DNA of 64,000 nt from Bradyrhizobium erythrophlei (GCF_900129505.1 NZ_LT670818.1:8527001-8591000), one strand, 5' to 3'; shown: positions 20,247 to 29,772, numbered from the stretch's first letter. The notes: a model not told the origin generated them from the letters alone. A program made the numbers and translations.

Positions 20247-20858
20247 ATGAGCCCCGACTGGAACGCCATCCGCCTCGATCTGCTCGGCGTCGACGAGGCG
20301 ATGCGGGCCACGTTGCGGGAGATGCGGCCGTTCTTTGCCAGAGTGCTGCCGGATATCCTGGCGCGGTTCTACGACAAGGTCCGCCAGTACGATCCCTCCT
20401 GCGGCATCCCTGGGGAAGACGCGATGCAGGACGCCATTCGCATGCAGCTGCAACACTGGAACCTGATCGGTGGCGGAGAATTCGGTCTCGCCTACATCAG
20501 TTCGATCGCGCGGTTTTGCGAGTTGAACCAGCGGGCCGGCGTCGCGCCGCAATGGTATATCGGCTGCCGCCTGATGTTCGTCGCCGATCAATTGATCAGG
20601 GCGGTCGAGACCGAAGTCCAGGTACCTGATGGCGTGACGGCAGCGCAGGCCGCACGCGACAAAAAAGCCGAAATGGTGAAGGCGATCGCCAAGGCCAACA
20701 TGCTGGATACCGAGTACATGGTGGCACATTGCCTCGGCGCCAACCGTGAGGCCCGCAACGATTCCGTCACGGATGCCGGCGACCGCTTCCGCGCCAGCAT
20801 CACGTTGCTCATGAACGCTTCCAGTGAGCCGGAACGCAGCGGGCGCGCGGTTGCTTGA
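20247..20858 (+). CDS. Protoglobin-domain protein lacking the usual proximal histidine
   Basis: A 203-residue stand-alone globin-coupled-sensor domain without any output domain. The family pattern is visible: FFARVLPDILARFYDKV near residue 30, LQHWNLIGGGEF near 78 and GVAPQWYIG near 104. In haem-binding members the F helix reads H-x-R-I-G before this last motif; here it reads N-Q-R-A-G, so Asn replaces the proximal His. Either another residue binds haem or the domain has lost it. A C-terminal tail of about 60 residues is charged and helical. Confidence 0.75.
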   Translation: MSPDWNAIRLDLLGVDEAMRATLREMRPFFARVLPDILARFYDKVRQYDPSCGIPGEDAMQDAIRMQLQHWNLIGGGEFGLAYISSIARFCELNQRAGVAPQWYIGCRLMFVADQLIRAVETEVQVPDGVTAAQAARDKKAEMVKAIAKANMLDTEYMVAHCLGANREARNDSVTDAGDRFRASITLLMNASSEPERSGRAVA

Positions 20859-20882
20859 TTGTCGGGAGGCGCAGTTCGCCCG

Positions 20883-21038
20883 TCAGGCCCGCGCCATCGC
20901 CTGCAGGCCCTTGAACGTCAAACGCTTGGGATCCTTGACGCCGGCCAGATAAAGCCTGCGGATGAAGGCGGTGACCACATCGCGGTCGCAATCGGTCAGT
21001 GCGACCACGGCGTCGACAGCAATCCTTTGGGCGTCCAT
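20883..21038 (-). CDS. Small protein of 51 residues, function unknown
   Basis: It starts at ATG 21038 with GAGGAAG six bases upstream and ends TGA at 20883, only 24 bases from the end of the convergent protoglobin gene. The product starts MDAQRIAVDAVVALTDCDRD and ends in LQAMARA; it looks like a compact helical protein. No function is assigned. The good ribosome site and sensible composition are the evidence that it is real. Confidence 0.6.
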   Translation of the reverse strand: MDAQRIAVDAVVALTDCDRDVVTAFIRRLYLAGVKDPKRLTFKGLQAMARA

Positions 21039-21244
21039 AGGCTTCCTCGTGCGGTCTCGAGCCCAGCCGCAATAGCTTAGGGTTCGCCGATTAATACGGC
21101 GTTAACCTCGCCGCAAAATGGCCGATTCACGGCAGACCGCGAATACGCGAAACAACGCATAGCGGCGTTTCGACGCGGTCGCCATATGCCGGTTTCCCGA
21201 ACGCACGGCGATCCGCAGGCGGCGAAAGCAAAAAGCCAAGTAAT

Positions 21245-22855
21245 TCAGTGCGCCGCCGCTGCCCCGCCGGCCTGCACCTTGCGGGTGAACAGGATGGCGA
21301 CCGCCGCGAACGCGAGCACGAAGCCGATCACTGCGAAGGTATCGCTAAAGCCCATGATGAGCGCTTGCTGCCGGACCGAGTTGCCGAGCGCGACGATGGC
21401 CTGATGGCTGGCGGTTGCCGGGTCCGGCACGCCGTGCAGCATGAAGTAATGCGTGCTCTGCGCCAGGCGGTCGCGCACCTCCTGCCGGCCGAGCGTCACG
21501 GACTGGCCGATGATGTTGGAATGAAACTGCTCGCGCTTGGTGATGACGGTGGCCAAAACGGCGGTCCCGACGGCGCCGCCGAGATTGCGGAGCATGTTGG
21601 AAATGCCTGAAGCGGCCGCGGCGTCCTTCGGATCGACGCCACCAAGCGTCACCGACGTCAGCGGCGTCAGCACCAACGCCTGGCCGATCGCGCGCACGAT
21701 ATTGGGAATCCAGAGCTGGTCGCCGGCGTAATCCGGCGACATGTCGATGTTCATGAAGCAGCTCGCGGCAAAAATGCTGATGCCGACAAAGGCGATGTAG
21801 CGCGCCTCGAACTTCTGCATCAATTTGGGAACGAGCGGAATCAGCAGCAATTGCGGCAGCCCCGTCCAGGCCAGCACCGCGCCGATCTGCTCGGCATTGT
21901 AGTGCTGGGCCTGCCCGAGATAGGCCGGCAGGATATAGACCGATCCGAACAACGCGAAGCCGACCAGGACCGTGGCGATGGTTCCGAAGCCGAAGTTTCG
22001 CTGGGTCAAGAGCCGCAATTTAAGCAGCGGCTGTTCGACCCGGAGCTCGACCCAGATGAACAGCGACAGGCTGACGGCGGCGACCACCGCCAAGCGGACA
22101 ATGAAGGGCGAGGCAAACCAGTCATCCTTGTTGCCCTCTTCCAGCACCGCCTGCAACGCGGACAGGCCGACCGCCATCGTCGCGATGCCGACCCAGTCGC
22201 CTTGCCGCAGCAGACCGAGATTCATCGGCTGCCGCTCCAGGGTGAAATAAAGCGCAACTACCATCACCGCGCTCGGCAGCGCGTTGACGAAGAAGATCGC
22301 CTGCCAACCGTAATTCTCGGTGAGATAGCCGCCGATGGTCGGACCGATCGCCGGCGCGAAGGTCACGGCAAGCGCGAAGATCGCGAGCCCGATCGATTGC
22401 TGCGCCTTCGGCAATTTTGTCAGTACCATGGTGAAGGCCATCGGGATCAGCACGCCGCCCGCAAAACCCTGCAGGCCCCGCATCGCGATCATGGAGCCGA
22501 GGTCGTGGGTGAAGGCGCAGGCGATCGAGAACAGCGGAAACAGGATGCCGTTGGCAAGCATGTAGAGCCGGAACGAGAACACGCGGCTGAAATAGGCTGT
22601 CAGGGGAATCACGACGATCTCGCCGATCAGATAGGACGTCGAGATCCAGGAGCCGTTGTCGACGCCGGTGCCGATGCCGCCCTCGATGTTGAGCAGCGAC
22701 GCATTGGTGATCTGGATGTTGAGGATCGCCATGAACGCGCCGATCATGGCCGCGAGCACCGCGATCCATGTCGCCGTACTTGCGTGGTCGACGTCGCGCC
22801 ACGCCGGATTGAGCGGGGCTGGCGAAGTTAGCGGCATTGCGATGACGTTGGACAT
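21245..22855 (-). CDS. DHA2-family MFS multidrug transporter (EmrB-like)
   Basis: A 536-residue, 14-helix drug/proton antiporter. Family motifs include the NIQITNASL segment in helix 1, GSWISTSYLIGEIV, and the motif-C-like GLAIFALAVTFAPAIGPTIGGYL. It works with the adjacent EmrA-like fusion protein and an outer-membrane channel to expel lipophilic compounds. It starts 26 bases after emrA with GGAGGG upstream of ATG 22855, so the two form an operon. Confidence 0.9.
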   Translation of the reverse strand: MSNVIAMPLTSPAPLNPAWRDVDHASTATWIAVLAAMIGAFMAILNIQITNASLLNIEGGIGTGVDNGSWISTSYLIGEIVVIPLTAYFSRVFSFRLYMLANGILFPLFSIACAFTHDLGSMIAMRGLQGFAGGVLIPMAFTMVLTKLPKAQQSIGLAIFALAVTFAPAIGPTIGGYLTENYGWQAIFFVNALPSAVMVVALYFTLERQPMNLGLLRQGDWVGIATMAVGLSALQAVLEEGNKDDWFASPFIVRLAVVAAVSLSLFIWVELRVEQPLLKLRLLTQRNFGFGTIATVLVGFALFGSVYILPAYLGQAQHYNAEQIGAVLAWTGLPQLLLIPLVPKLMQKFEARYIAFVGISIFAASCFMNIDMSPDYAGDQLWIPNIVRAIGQALVLTPLTSVTLGGVDPKDAAAASGISNMLRNLGGAVGTAVLATVITKREQFHSNIIGQSVTLGRQEVRDRLAQSTHYFMLHGVPDPATASHQAIVALGNSVRQQALIMGFSDTFAVIGFVLAFAAVAILFTRKVQAGGAAAAH

Positions 22856-22881
22856 TGTCGCGCCCTCCGGGGCCGGCCGTC

Positions 22882-24075
22882 TCAGTTGATGTGACTTGAT
22901 GCGGCGGCGACACGCGTTCTGCTGAGACGCGTATCGATGGTTGGTGTCACCGACATGCCCGGCCGCAGCTCGCCCGACAGCGCGCCGTCGGGATCGAGCA
23001 CGATCTTGACCGGGATACGCTGGACGATCTTGGTGAAATTGCCGGTCGCGTTGTCCGGCGGCAGCAGCGCGAACTGCTGCCCGCTGGCGGGTGCGATGCT
23101 GTCGACATGTCCATGCGCGACCTTGCCCGGGAAGGTGTCGACCTCGACGTCGACCGGCTGGCCCGGCTGGACATGGGTCAGCTGCGTCTCCTTGTAGTTG
23201 GCGACAATGTAGGTGTTCGCTGTCGGCACCACGGACATCAGCTGCGTACCGGCCTGAACGAACTGCCCGACCCTAAGCGTGCGGTTGCCGACCACCCCAT
23301 CCACCGGCGACACGATCGTGGCATAACCGAGATTCAATTCAGCCTGGCGCTGAAGTGCAAGATTGTGCGCCGCAGTGGCTTCGGCCTGCGCCAGCTCCGC
23401 CTTCAGCAGGCCGACTTGCTTGGTGGCGGAGGCAAGTGCCGCGGTATCCCGCTGCACGCTGGCGCTCGCCGCGGCGATTCGCGACGCGGCCTGCTGGGCA
23501 TTCTGCGTGGTGCCGAAGCCGGTCGACGCCAGGTCCGAGTAACGCTTGTCTTCCTGCTGGGCGAATTTTTCATTGGCGCGGTCGACCGCCAGCGTCGCGT
23601 TCGCGCCTTCGATGATGGATTGCTGGATGTCGAGCGAAGCCTGCTTGGCCGCGACCGCCGCGCGCGAGGCCGCGACGTCGGCTTTCGCCTGGTCCAGCGC
23701 GACCGTGAAGTCGCGCTGATCGATGCGGGCCAGAACCTGTCCGGCCTTGACGTGCTCGTTGTCGCCGACCAGCACTTGGTCGAGATAGCCGGAGACGCGC
23801 GGGGCGATCGTGGTGTTGTCGGCCTGCACATAGGCGTCGTCCGTCGAGACCTCGAAGCGGCCGACGGTCCAGTACTGCGTGCCGTAATAGGCGCCGAGTG
23901 CCAGCACGGCCGCGCTCGCGGCACCCAGCAGCCAGCCCCGCCGCCGGTTGGAGCGGACCGGCGAAGCGGCATCCTGATGTGTACCGCTGTTGTCAGCCGC
24001 CTCCCGCAAGATGGGCGCGGCTTCCACTGCCGAAACCGGCCGCTCGATCTCAACTGCACCCATATGCCGCGTCAT
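22882..24075 (-). CDS. EmrA/HlyD-family membrane fusion protein
   Basis: Periplasmic adaptor of the efflux pump. One N-terminal membrane helix (about residues 47-65) is followed by the biotinyl-lipoyl-like half GYLDQVLVGDNEHVKAGQVL, a long alpha-helical hairpin (about 120-220) and the second half TIVSPVDGVVGNRTLRVGQ. I take ATG 24075, which has GGGAG nine bases upstream, rather than GTG 24084. It is divergent from tetR across a 131-base gap holding the operator palindrome. Confidence 0.9.
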   Translation of the reverse strand: MTRHMGAVEIERPVSAVEAAPILREAADNSGTHQDAASPVRSNRRRGWLLGAASAAVLALGAYYGTQYWTVGRFEVSTDDAYVQADNTTIAPRVSGYLDQVLVGDNEHVKAGQVLARIDQRDFTVALDQAKADVAASRAAVAAKQASLDIQQSIIEGANATLAVDRANEKFAQQEDKRYSDLASTGFGTTQNAQQAASRIAAASASVQRDTAALASATKQVGLLKAELAQAEATAAHNLALQRQAELNLGYATIVSPVDGVVGNRTLRVGQFVQAGTQLMSVVPTANTYIVANYKETQLTHVQPGQPVDVEVDTFPGKVAHGHVDSIAPASGQQFALLPPDNATGNFTKIVQRIPVKIVLDPDGALSGELRPGMSVTPTIDTRLSRTRVAAASSHIN

Positions 24076-24145
24076 TGACGTCACTCCCGTTTCCCTCGTT
24101 TCCGATGTCTCGGCGTGAGCCGTCTCGTACGCGCGCCCCGCCGAA

Positions 24146-24169
24146 TTAGGAAACTTGATATTTTCCTAA
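24146..24169. promoter_or_regulatory. Inverted repeat, probable TetR operator
   Basis: Perfect eight-base arms TTAGGAAA (24146-24153) and TTTCCTAA (24162-24169) are separated by eight bases. They lie in the shared promoter region between emrA and tetR, the standard place for a TetR-family repressor to control both genes. Confidence 0.75.
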
Positions 24170-24206
24170 ATACATCCTACATTGCGGCGATCAATGGGAT
24201 GCCGAG

Positions 24207-24854
24207 ATGGAACTGCGTAACAAGATCGTGAAGCGAGGCCGGGGCCGGCCGCAGGCGCGCCCCGACGAGGAAACGCGCCACCTCATCCATGAGGCCGCGC
24301 GCCACGAGTTCCTGGAAAGCGGATACGGCGCCGCCTGCATGGAGGCTGTGGCCGCCCGTGCCGGGGTTTCGACCAAAACGCTTTATCGCCTGATCCCGAC
24401 CAAGGCGGCGCTGTTCGAGGAGATGGTCAGCGCGCGGCTCGACCAGTTTTTCGCGAGCGTCGTAGCTGATGTCGTGGACAGCGCCGACCTCGCCTCGGCG
24501 CTGGAAACCATGCTGATCGACTGTGCGGGCTTAACCCTCGACCCGGAAGTCGTTGGACTGCACCGGCTGGTGATCGCGGAATCCGATCGCCTGCCCGAGC
24601 TTGCGCGGGCCTTCTACAAGAACGGCGTCCAGCGCGTTCCGGTCGCGCTGGCGGAATGGCTCGACGCGCAGTGCAAGCGGGGCAAGATCAAATTAGAGGA
24701 TCCGAAGGCCGCCGCCGGCATGCTCCTGGGAATGATGATCTCCGAACCCCAGCGTGCGGCGATGCTGCAGCAAGGCAGGCCGCTGTCGGCGAAGGCCGTG
24801 CGTGAGCGGGCTCACACCTGCGCGCAACTGTTCCTGAGGGGATGCGTCCGGTAA
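24207..24854 (+). CDS. TetR-family repressor of the efflux pump
   Basis: A 215-residue regulator with an N-terminal helix-turn-helix (AARAGVSTKTLYRLIPTKAALFEEMV, about residues 48-75; given here in part: GVSTKTLYRLIPTKAALF) and a helical ligand-binding C-terminal domain. Divergence from the EmrAB-like genes and the operator between them suggest that it represses the pump and itself until a toxic ligand binds. The N terminus has a basic GRGRPQARP arm that could contact the minor groove. Confidence 0.88.
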   Translation: MELRNKIVKRGRGRPQARPDEETRHLIHEAARHEFLESGYGAACMEAVAARAGVSTKTLYRLIPTKAALFEEMVSARLDQFFASVVADVVDSADLASALETMLIDCAGLTLDPEVVGLHRLVIAESDRLPELARAFYKNGVQRVPVALAEWLDAQCKRGKIKLEDPKAAAGMLLGMMISEPQRAAMLQQGRPLSAKAVRERAHTCAQLFLRGCVR

Positions 24855-25028
24855 ACGATGCTTCATCTGCGACCAAGCCCGTCCGCCCGACGGCGCAAGG
24901 AGCGGCCTTCCTATACCTAGGTTTGATCCACATCGCTATTTCCGGCGTGCTATCGCGCATGTCGTTGCTGGCGATGTGATCGCCGCATCATTTCGATTGC
25001 CGGACCAGGTCAAAAGAGGAGTTGCCCG

Positions 25029-25892
25029 ATGCAATACCCAACTTCTTATCGTACGGCGCAGATCGAAGGTCTCTCCATCTTCTACCGGGAGGCCGGCCCG
25101 CAAGATGCGCCGACGCTTCTGCTCCTGCACGGACTTCCCTCTTCGTCGCGCATGTTCGAGCCCCTGCTGGCCCGGCTTTCCGATCGCTATCATCTTGTCG
25201 CCCCGGATTACCCGGGCTTCGGACATAGCGACTGGCCTGATCCGAAACAATTTGCCTACACCTTCGATCACACCGCCGACATCATGAATCACTTTGCTGA
25301 GGCACTCGGGCTCTCCCGCTATGCGCTTTACATGCAGGACTATGGCGGCCCCGTCGGTTTCCGGATGGCCCTGGCCCATCCGGAACGGGTCGAAGCCCTC
25401 ATTGTCCAGAACGCGGTGGCGCACAACGAAGGCTTGGGCGAGCTTTGGAAACCGCGGCGAGCCTTTTGGGCCGACCGGGCTGCCAACGAAACCACGCTCC
25501 GCAAGAATCTGCTGTCGCTGCAAGCGACGCGAACGCGGCATGTCGGGAAAGATCCCATCGTGGAACGCTATGATCCTGACCTCTGGACCGATGAGTTTGG
25601 CTTTCTCAACCAGCCCGGCCAGGCCGACATTCAAACCGACCTGTTCTACGACTACCGCACCAACGTCGAGGCTTACCCCAAATGGCAGGAGTGGATGCGT
25701 GCGAAACAGCCGCGCCTGCTGGTGATCTGGGGCAAGCACGATCTCTCGTTCGACCTCTCGGAGCCGGAAGCCTATCGCCGCGATGTGCCGGACGCCCAGG
25801 TCCACGTGCTCGACGCCGGCCATTTCGCGCTGGACACGGCAGCGGACGAGATCGCCGCATTAATCGAGGGCTCTGTCGGCTCTTCGCGTTAA
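25029..25892 (+). CDS. Alpha/beta hydrolase with Asp nucleophile (dehalogenase/epoxide hydrolase-like)
   Basis: A 287-residue alpha/beta-hydrolase. The oxyanion region is HGLPSSSRMF, and the nucleophile elbow MQDYGGPVG near residue 100 carries Asp rather than Ser. The acid lies in WGKHDLSF and the base is His in LDAGHFALD. An Asp nucleophile is seen in haloalkane dehalogenases and epoxide hydrolases, so C-halide or epoxide cleavage is more likely than ester hydrolysis. It may be induced together with the neighbouring pump, but nothing in the sequence shows this. Confidence 0.82.
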   Translation: MQYPTSYRTAQIEGLSIFYREAGPQDAPTLLLLHGLPSSSRMFEPLLARLSDRYHLVAPDYPGFGHSDWPDPKQFAYTFDHTADIMNHFAEALGLSRYALYMQDYGGPVGFRMALAHPERVEALIVQNAVAHNEGLGELWKPRRAFWADRAANETTLRKNLLSLQATRTRHVGKDPIVERYDPDLWTDEFGFLNQPGQADIQTDLFYDYRTNVEAYPKWQEWMRAKQPRLLVIWGKHDLSFDLSEPEAYRRDVPDAQVHVLDAGHFALDTAADEIAALIEGSVGSSR

Positions 25893-25934
25893 GGGCGCAC
25901 GGTGCCGCCGCGCGCCTCAGGGAGGGCCACAGGG

Positions 25935-27731
25935 TCAGTACACGCGCTCCTTCGGGGGTATCGTCGCGACATCGTTCGAAAGGGTCTGCAGATGGACCGG
26001 CCTGTAGTCGAGCCGAACCTGGCCGTCATCGCCGAGCCAGCAGAAGCTGTGCTTGAGCCAGTTCTCATCGTCTCGCTTCGGAAAATCCTTCCGCGCATGC
26101 GCGCCGCGGCTTTCCGTCCGTCCGATCGCCGAGCGAAGGCTGACGCTAGCCTGGGCCAGCATATTGTCAAGTTCGAGCGCTTCGGCGAGATCGGTGTTGA
26201 ACATCATCGAACGGTCGGCGACCTTGAGGTCGGCACGCATCGTTTCGATGACGCCGTCAAGCTTGCTCAGGCCCTCCTCCAGCAACGGGCCATCGCGGAA
26301 CACGGCACAGTGACGCTGCATCGTCCGCTGCATCGCCAGCCTGATTGCGCCTGCCCCGGTTTTGCCTTTTGACCACCTGATCCGGTCGAGCCGGGCGATC
26401 GCCCGGTCGGTTGCCTCTTTGGAGACGTGCGCGTGCCCTTCCCTTGGCCGCAGGGTCTCCACCACCCGATGTGCCGCCGCGCGGCCGAACACGATGATAT
26501 CCAATAGCGAGTTGGAGCCGAGCCGGTTGGCGCCATGAACCGAGACGCAGGCGGCCTCGCCAATCGCCATCAGTCCGGGGACGACCGCTTCGGGATCGCC
26601 GTCCCGCATCGTGACGACCTCGCCATGCAGATTGGTCGGCACACCGCCCATGTTGTAGTGGACGGTCGGCAACACCGGGATCGGCTCGCGCGTCACGTCG
26701 ACGCCGGCGAAGATCCGCGCGGTCTCGCTGATGCCGGGCAGCCGCTGATGCAACAGCTCGGCCCCCAGATGTTCCAGATGAAGAAGGATGTGGTCCTTGA
26801 GCGGCCCGCAACCCCGGCCCTCGTTGATCTCGATCGTCATCGAACGGCAAACGACGTCACGGCCGGCAAGGTCCTTGGCACTTGGCGCGTAGCGCTCCAT
26901 GAACCGCTCACCTCGCGAATTGGTGAGATAGCCACCCTCGCCGCGCGCGCCTTCGGTGATCAGGCAGCCGGAGCCGTAGATGCCGGTGGGATGGAACTGG
27001 GTAAATTCCATGTCTTCGAGCGGCAGCCCGGCGCGCAGCACCATGGCATTGCCGTCGCCGGTGCAGGTATGGGCGGCGGTGCAGGAGAAGTAGACGCGGC
27101 CGTAGCCGCCCGTGGCCAGCACCGTGCGATGGGCGCGGAAGCGGTGCAGCGTCCCGTCTTCCATGTTCCAGGCGAGCATGCCGCGGCAGGCGCCGTCCTC
27201 GTCCATCAACAGATCGAGCGCCAGATATTCGACGAAGAACGCGGTGTTGTGCTTGAGGCACTGCTGGTAGAGCGTGTGCAGGATGGCGTGGCCGGTCCGG
27301 TCGGCCGCCGCACAGGTACGCTGCGCCATTGCCTTTCCATATTCGAGCATCTGGCCGCCGAAGGGACGCTGATAGATCCGCCCCTCATCGGTTCGCGAGA
27401 ACGGCACGCCATAATGTTCGAGCTCCAGCACCGACGGCACCGCCTCCCGGCACATGTACTCGATGGCGTCCTGATCGCCGAGCCAGTCGGAGCCCTTGAC
27501 CGTGTCGTACATATGGAAGCGCCAATTGTCGCCGTCGCCCATGTTTCCGAGCGAGGCCGCCATGCCGCCTTGGGCGGCCACGGTGTGGCTGCGGGTCGGA
27601 AACACCTTGGTGACACAGGCCGTTTTCAATCCCGACGCCGCCATTCCGAGAGCTGCGCGTAGCCCGGCGCCGCCGGCACCAACGATTACCACGTCATAAT
27701 TGCGCTCAATGATTTCGTAGGCCTGTGTCAT
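25935..27731 (-). CDS. sdhA: Succinate dehydrogenase flavoprotein subunit-like protein, no partner subunits nearby
   Basis: A 598-residue homologue of SdhA. FAD binding [16 protein letters not shown] is at the N terminus, and the histidine that links FAD covalently is in [10 protein letters not shown]. The substrate-site blocks [15 protein letters not shown] and RDVVCRSM are intact, and the C terminus has the usual ENWLKHS. Neither sdhB nor sdhC/sdhD is adjacent, unlike a normal sdh operon. It may be a second copy that uses partners encoded elsewhere, or a related FAD enzyme. The start ATG 27731 fits SdhA N termini (MTQAYEII). Confidence 0.85.
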   Translation of the reverse strand: MTQAYEIIERNYDVVIVGAGGAGLRAALGMAASGLKTACVTKVFPTRSHTVAAQGGMAASLGNMGDGDNWRFHMYDTVKGSDWLGDQDAIEYMCREAVPSVLELEHYGVPFSRTDEGRIYQRPFGGQMLEYGKAMAQRTCAAADRTGHAILHTLYQQCLKHNTAFFVEYLALDLLMDEDGACRGMLAWNMEDGTLHRFRAHRTVLATGGYGRVYFSCTAAHTCTGDGNAMVLRAGLPLEDMEFTQFHPTGIYGSGCLITEGARGEGGYLTNSRGERFMERYAPSAKDLAGRDVVCRSMTIEINEGRGCGPLKDHILLHLEHLGAELLHQRLPGISETARIFAGVDVTREPIPVLPTVHYNMGGVPTNLHGEVVTMRDGDPEAVVPGLMAIGEAACVSVHGANRLGSNSLLDIIVFGRAAAHRVVETLRPREGHAHVSKEATDRAIARLDRIRWSKGKTGAGAIRLAMQRTMQRHCAVFRDGPLLEEGLSKLDGVIETMRADLKVADRSMMFNTDLAEALELDNMLAQASVSLRSAIGRTESRGAHARKDFPKRDDENWLKHSFCWLGDDGQVRLDYRPVHLQTLSNDVATIPPKERVY

Positions 27732-27900
27732 CGCGTGTCTCGGGAGGTTTCCGGGCAACCGTCAGAGCCATGATGAGATCGATGGCGAGCGCCAAGGTAA
27801 CCGCGGCACCGCCGAGCTCGAACAATAGCAGATAGTCGCCGTTATTGCGCGCGAACAGCCACGGCCGCGGCAGCCTGGAACAACGCGAAACTGGTGGCAT
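27706..27900 (-). CDS. Possible small membrane protein upstream of sdhA
   Basis: A 64-codon frame that overlaps the start of sdhA by 26 bases. It has one clear hydrophobic helix ([20 protein letters not shown]). I do not recognise it. It could be a remnant of a membrane anchor lost from this locus, or a chance frame; no good ribosome site was seen. Confidence 0.25.
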   Translation of the reverse strand: MPPVSRCSRLPRPWLFARNNGDYLLLFELGGAAVTLALAIDLIMALTVARKPPETRDDTGLRNH

Positions 27901-28037
27901 GCACCCTTGATGAGCGCCGCTTTTTCCCGAGATGTAATCGAAGTCGCTCCCGGCTTCGCACCTCGCACGTTACCCGGATGCTCACGATTGGCTCCTCGAC
28001 ACCGGGCTGGCGCGCACAGATCAACGCGCGGGCTTGC

Positions 28038-28748
28038 TCAATGACCGGCGCTCTGGCCGCCGTCGACATGAAGGATCTCGCCCGTCACGAAGTTCGCCGA
28101 CTCGAGATAGAGGATCGCGTCGACGACGTCGGAGATCTCGCCCATATGGCCGACCGGATGCAGGGTGTCGAGCTGCGCATGCGTCCTCGCGGGGTGCATC
28201 GGCGTCTTGATGACACCCAGCGCGACCGCGTTCACGCGGATGCCGCGCTTGGCATATTCGATCGCGAGCGATTTGGTCGCGCTATTCAGGCCACCCTTGG
28301 TCAGCGACGCAAGCACGGACGGCACGCCAGCGTTGGCCTGGTCGACCAGGCTTGTCGTGACCTGCACGACATGGCCGCTGCCATGCTTCTCCATCTCGGC
28401 AAGCGCCAGCTGCGTGGTGTGGAAGAAGCCTGCGGTGTTGACGCCCGTGATCGCCGCATAGTCGGCCTCGCTGTATTGAGTGAACGGCTTGGCGATGAAG
28501 ATGCCGGCATTGTTGATGAGCGTATCGATGCGCCCGAACCTCTCCACACCCTCCGAGATCGCACGCCGCGCCGTGCTGCGATCGGCGATGTCACCGGGCA
28601 CCGCGACGACGTCATCATCGTTCGACGGTTTGATCGAGCGCGCGGTCGCGATTACCCGGTAGTTGCGATCGCGATACGCCTTGACCAACGCTGCGCCGAT
28701 ACCCTGCGAGGCACCGGTAATAACGGCAACTTTCCGATCGTTAGGCAT
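28038..28748 (-). CDS. Short-chain dehydrogenase/reductase-like protein without the catalytic Tyr
   Basis: A classical-SDR fold of 236 residues: cofactor loop TGASQGIG, the NNAG motif in LINNAGIF and RVNAVALG after the active site. Where YxxxK is expected the protein reads ASLTK, so Ala stands in for Tyr while Lys remains; Ser/Thr is present upstream in VTTSLVDQ. Ordinary hydride-transfer chemistry is therefore doubtful. The start ATG 28748 has AAGGAG upstream and replaces a TTG two codons earlier. Confidence 0.8.
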   Translation of the reverse strand: MPNDRKVAVITGASQGIGAALVKAYRDRNYRVIATARSIKPSNDDDVVAVPGDIADRSTARRAISEGVERFGRIDTLINNAGIFIAKPFTQYSEADYAAITGVNTAGFFHTTQLALAEMEKHGSGHVVQVTTSLVDQANAGVPSVLASLTKGGLNSATKSLAIEYAKRGIRVNAVALGVIKTPMHPARTHAQLDTLHPVGHMGEISDVVDAILYLESANFVTGEILHVDGGQSAGH

Positions 28749-28754
28749 GGTCAA

Positions 28755-29082
28755 TCTCCTTCAGGGATTTTCAGTATTGGTGGAAGATGTCTTCGGGCAG
28801 GATCGAGCTGTGCTTCAACGCCAGCGCCCCTCGCGATAGCGATAGTGCGTCGAGCGCCGCCCCCCATCCAACGCTCGTTTGGTCGCCCCATACGTTGGTG
28901 TTAGGCTAGCGATAGTGCCTACACCGCACACCTGTTTGCCTGGAACGCGACGAAGCGGCCCCGCTGACACGGGCGTGGCTGAATTGCCCTGATCGTTCGG
29001 AGCGCGGGAGCAGGCGCTCACCCGCTCAACGCGGATCGCCGGCGGGATCTAGCTATTCAAGATCGGCCGATCCAACCCCCGC
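28755..29082. other. Intergenic region with a possible gene remnant
   Basis: No intact gene. On the minus strand a frame ending at 28773 reads SSILPEDI before its stop, and 21 bases (28786-28806) are identical to 30844-30864 in the cupin gene that encodes SILPEDI. This looks like the scar of a related gene. Confidence 0.4.
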
Positions 29083-29772
29083 TCATGACGGCAGCTCCTT
29101 GCCGGCCTGCTCGGCGACGACGTACTCGGCGTACCAGTCCGCCCACTCCGCATCGGGCTTGCCGATCCGCTTCTCGTGCTCGCCATGCGCCGCCGCCGCA
29201 CGCCGCAGCGCGGCCGCGAGCTCGGTCGACGAGGTAAAGGTCGTGTCCCCCTCCACGCGTCCGGGCAATCGCGCGATGATTTCCTGGAACAGCCAGCCAT
29301 TGCCGTCGGGATCGCTGAACGAGGCGAACGAGCGATAGCTGCGATGCTCGGGATCCAAACCACTCACCCGGAGCCGCCCAAACAAATAGGGTTCGTCCGT
29401 GCCGGCGTACACGCCGCCGGCGTCATGGAACACCTCGCTGACCGCGACGCCGCGACCCAGCAACTCTTTTCGTGTGGCCTCGATGTCGGAGACGATCAGA
29501 TACAGTCCCTGCGCGGAACCGGGCGCCGCCGCGGTGACGTTCTTGCCGAAGATGACCGAGCAGCCGGAGCCAGGCGGCGTGAACTGGATCACACGGTAGT
29601 CGTCGCCGGCGGCGAAGTCGGCGTCGAGCCTCCAGCCGAGGCCGCCGTAAAAGCGCTTGGCGCGATCGACGTCGGAAACGGGGATGACGACGATTTCGAA
29701 TTTCATGTCGATCGTCCGCGCTTTCGGAGTCTCGCTCGTAGTCGTCCCGGTTCTTTCCTTGATGTCCGTCAC
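29083..29772 (-). CDS. VOC (glyoxalase/bleomycin-resistance) family protein
   Basis: A 229-residue protein with a vicinal-oxygen-chelate domain: KFEIVVIPVSDVDRAKRFYG near residue 25, then the paired half ending SFSDPDGNGWLFQE. A C-terminal extension of about 70 residues ends in KRIGKPDAEWADWYAEY. GTG 29772 is chosen as the start because GAGGAGAG lies just before it; the open frame upstream has no resemblance to the family. Members isomerise, cleave or sequester small electrophiles; the substrate is unknown. Confidence 0.82.
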   Translation of the reverse strand: MTDIKERTGTTTSETPKARTIDMKFEIVVIPVSDVDRAKRFYGGLGWRLDADFAAGDDYRVIQFTPPGSGCSVIFGKNVTAAAPGSAQGLYLIVSDIEATRKELLGRGVAVSEVFHDAGGVYAGTDEPYLFGRLRVSGLDPEHRSYRSFASFSDPDGNGWLFQEIIARLPGRVEGDTTFTSSTELAAALRRAAAAHGEHEKRIGKPDAEWADWYAEYVVAEQAGKELPS

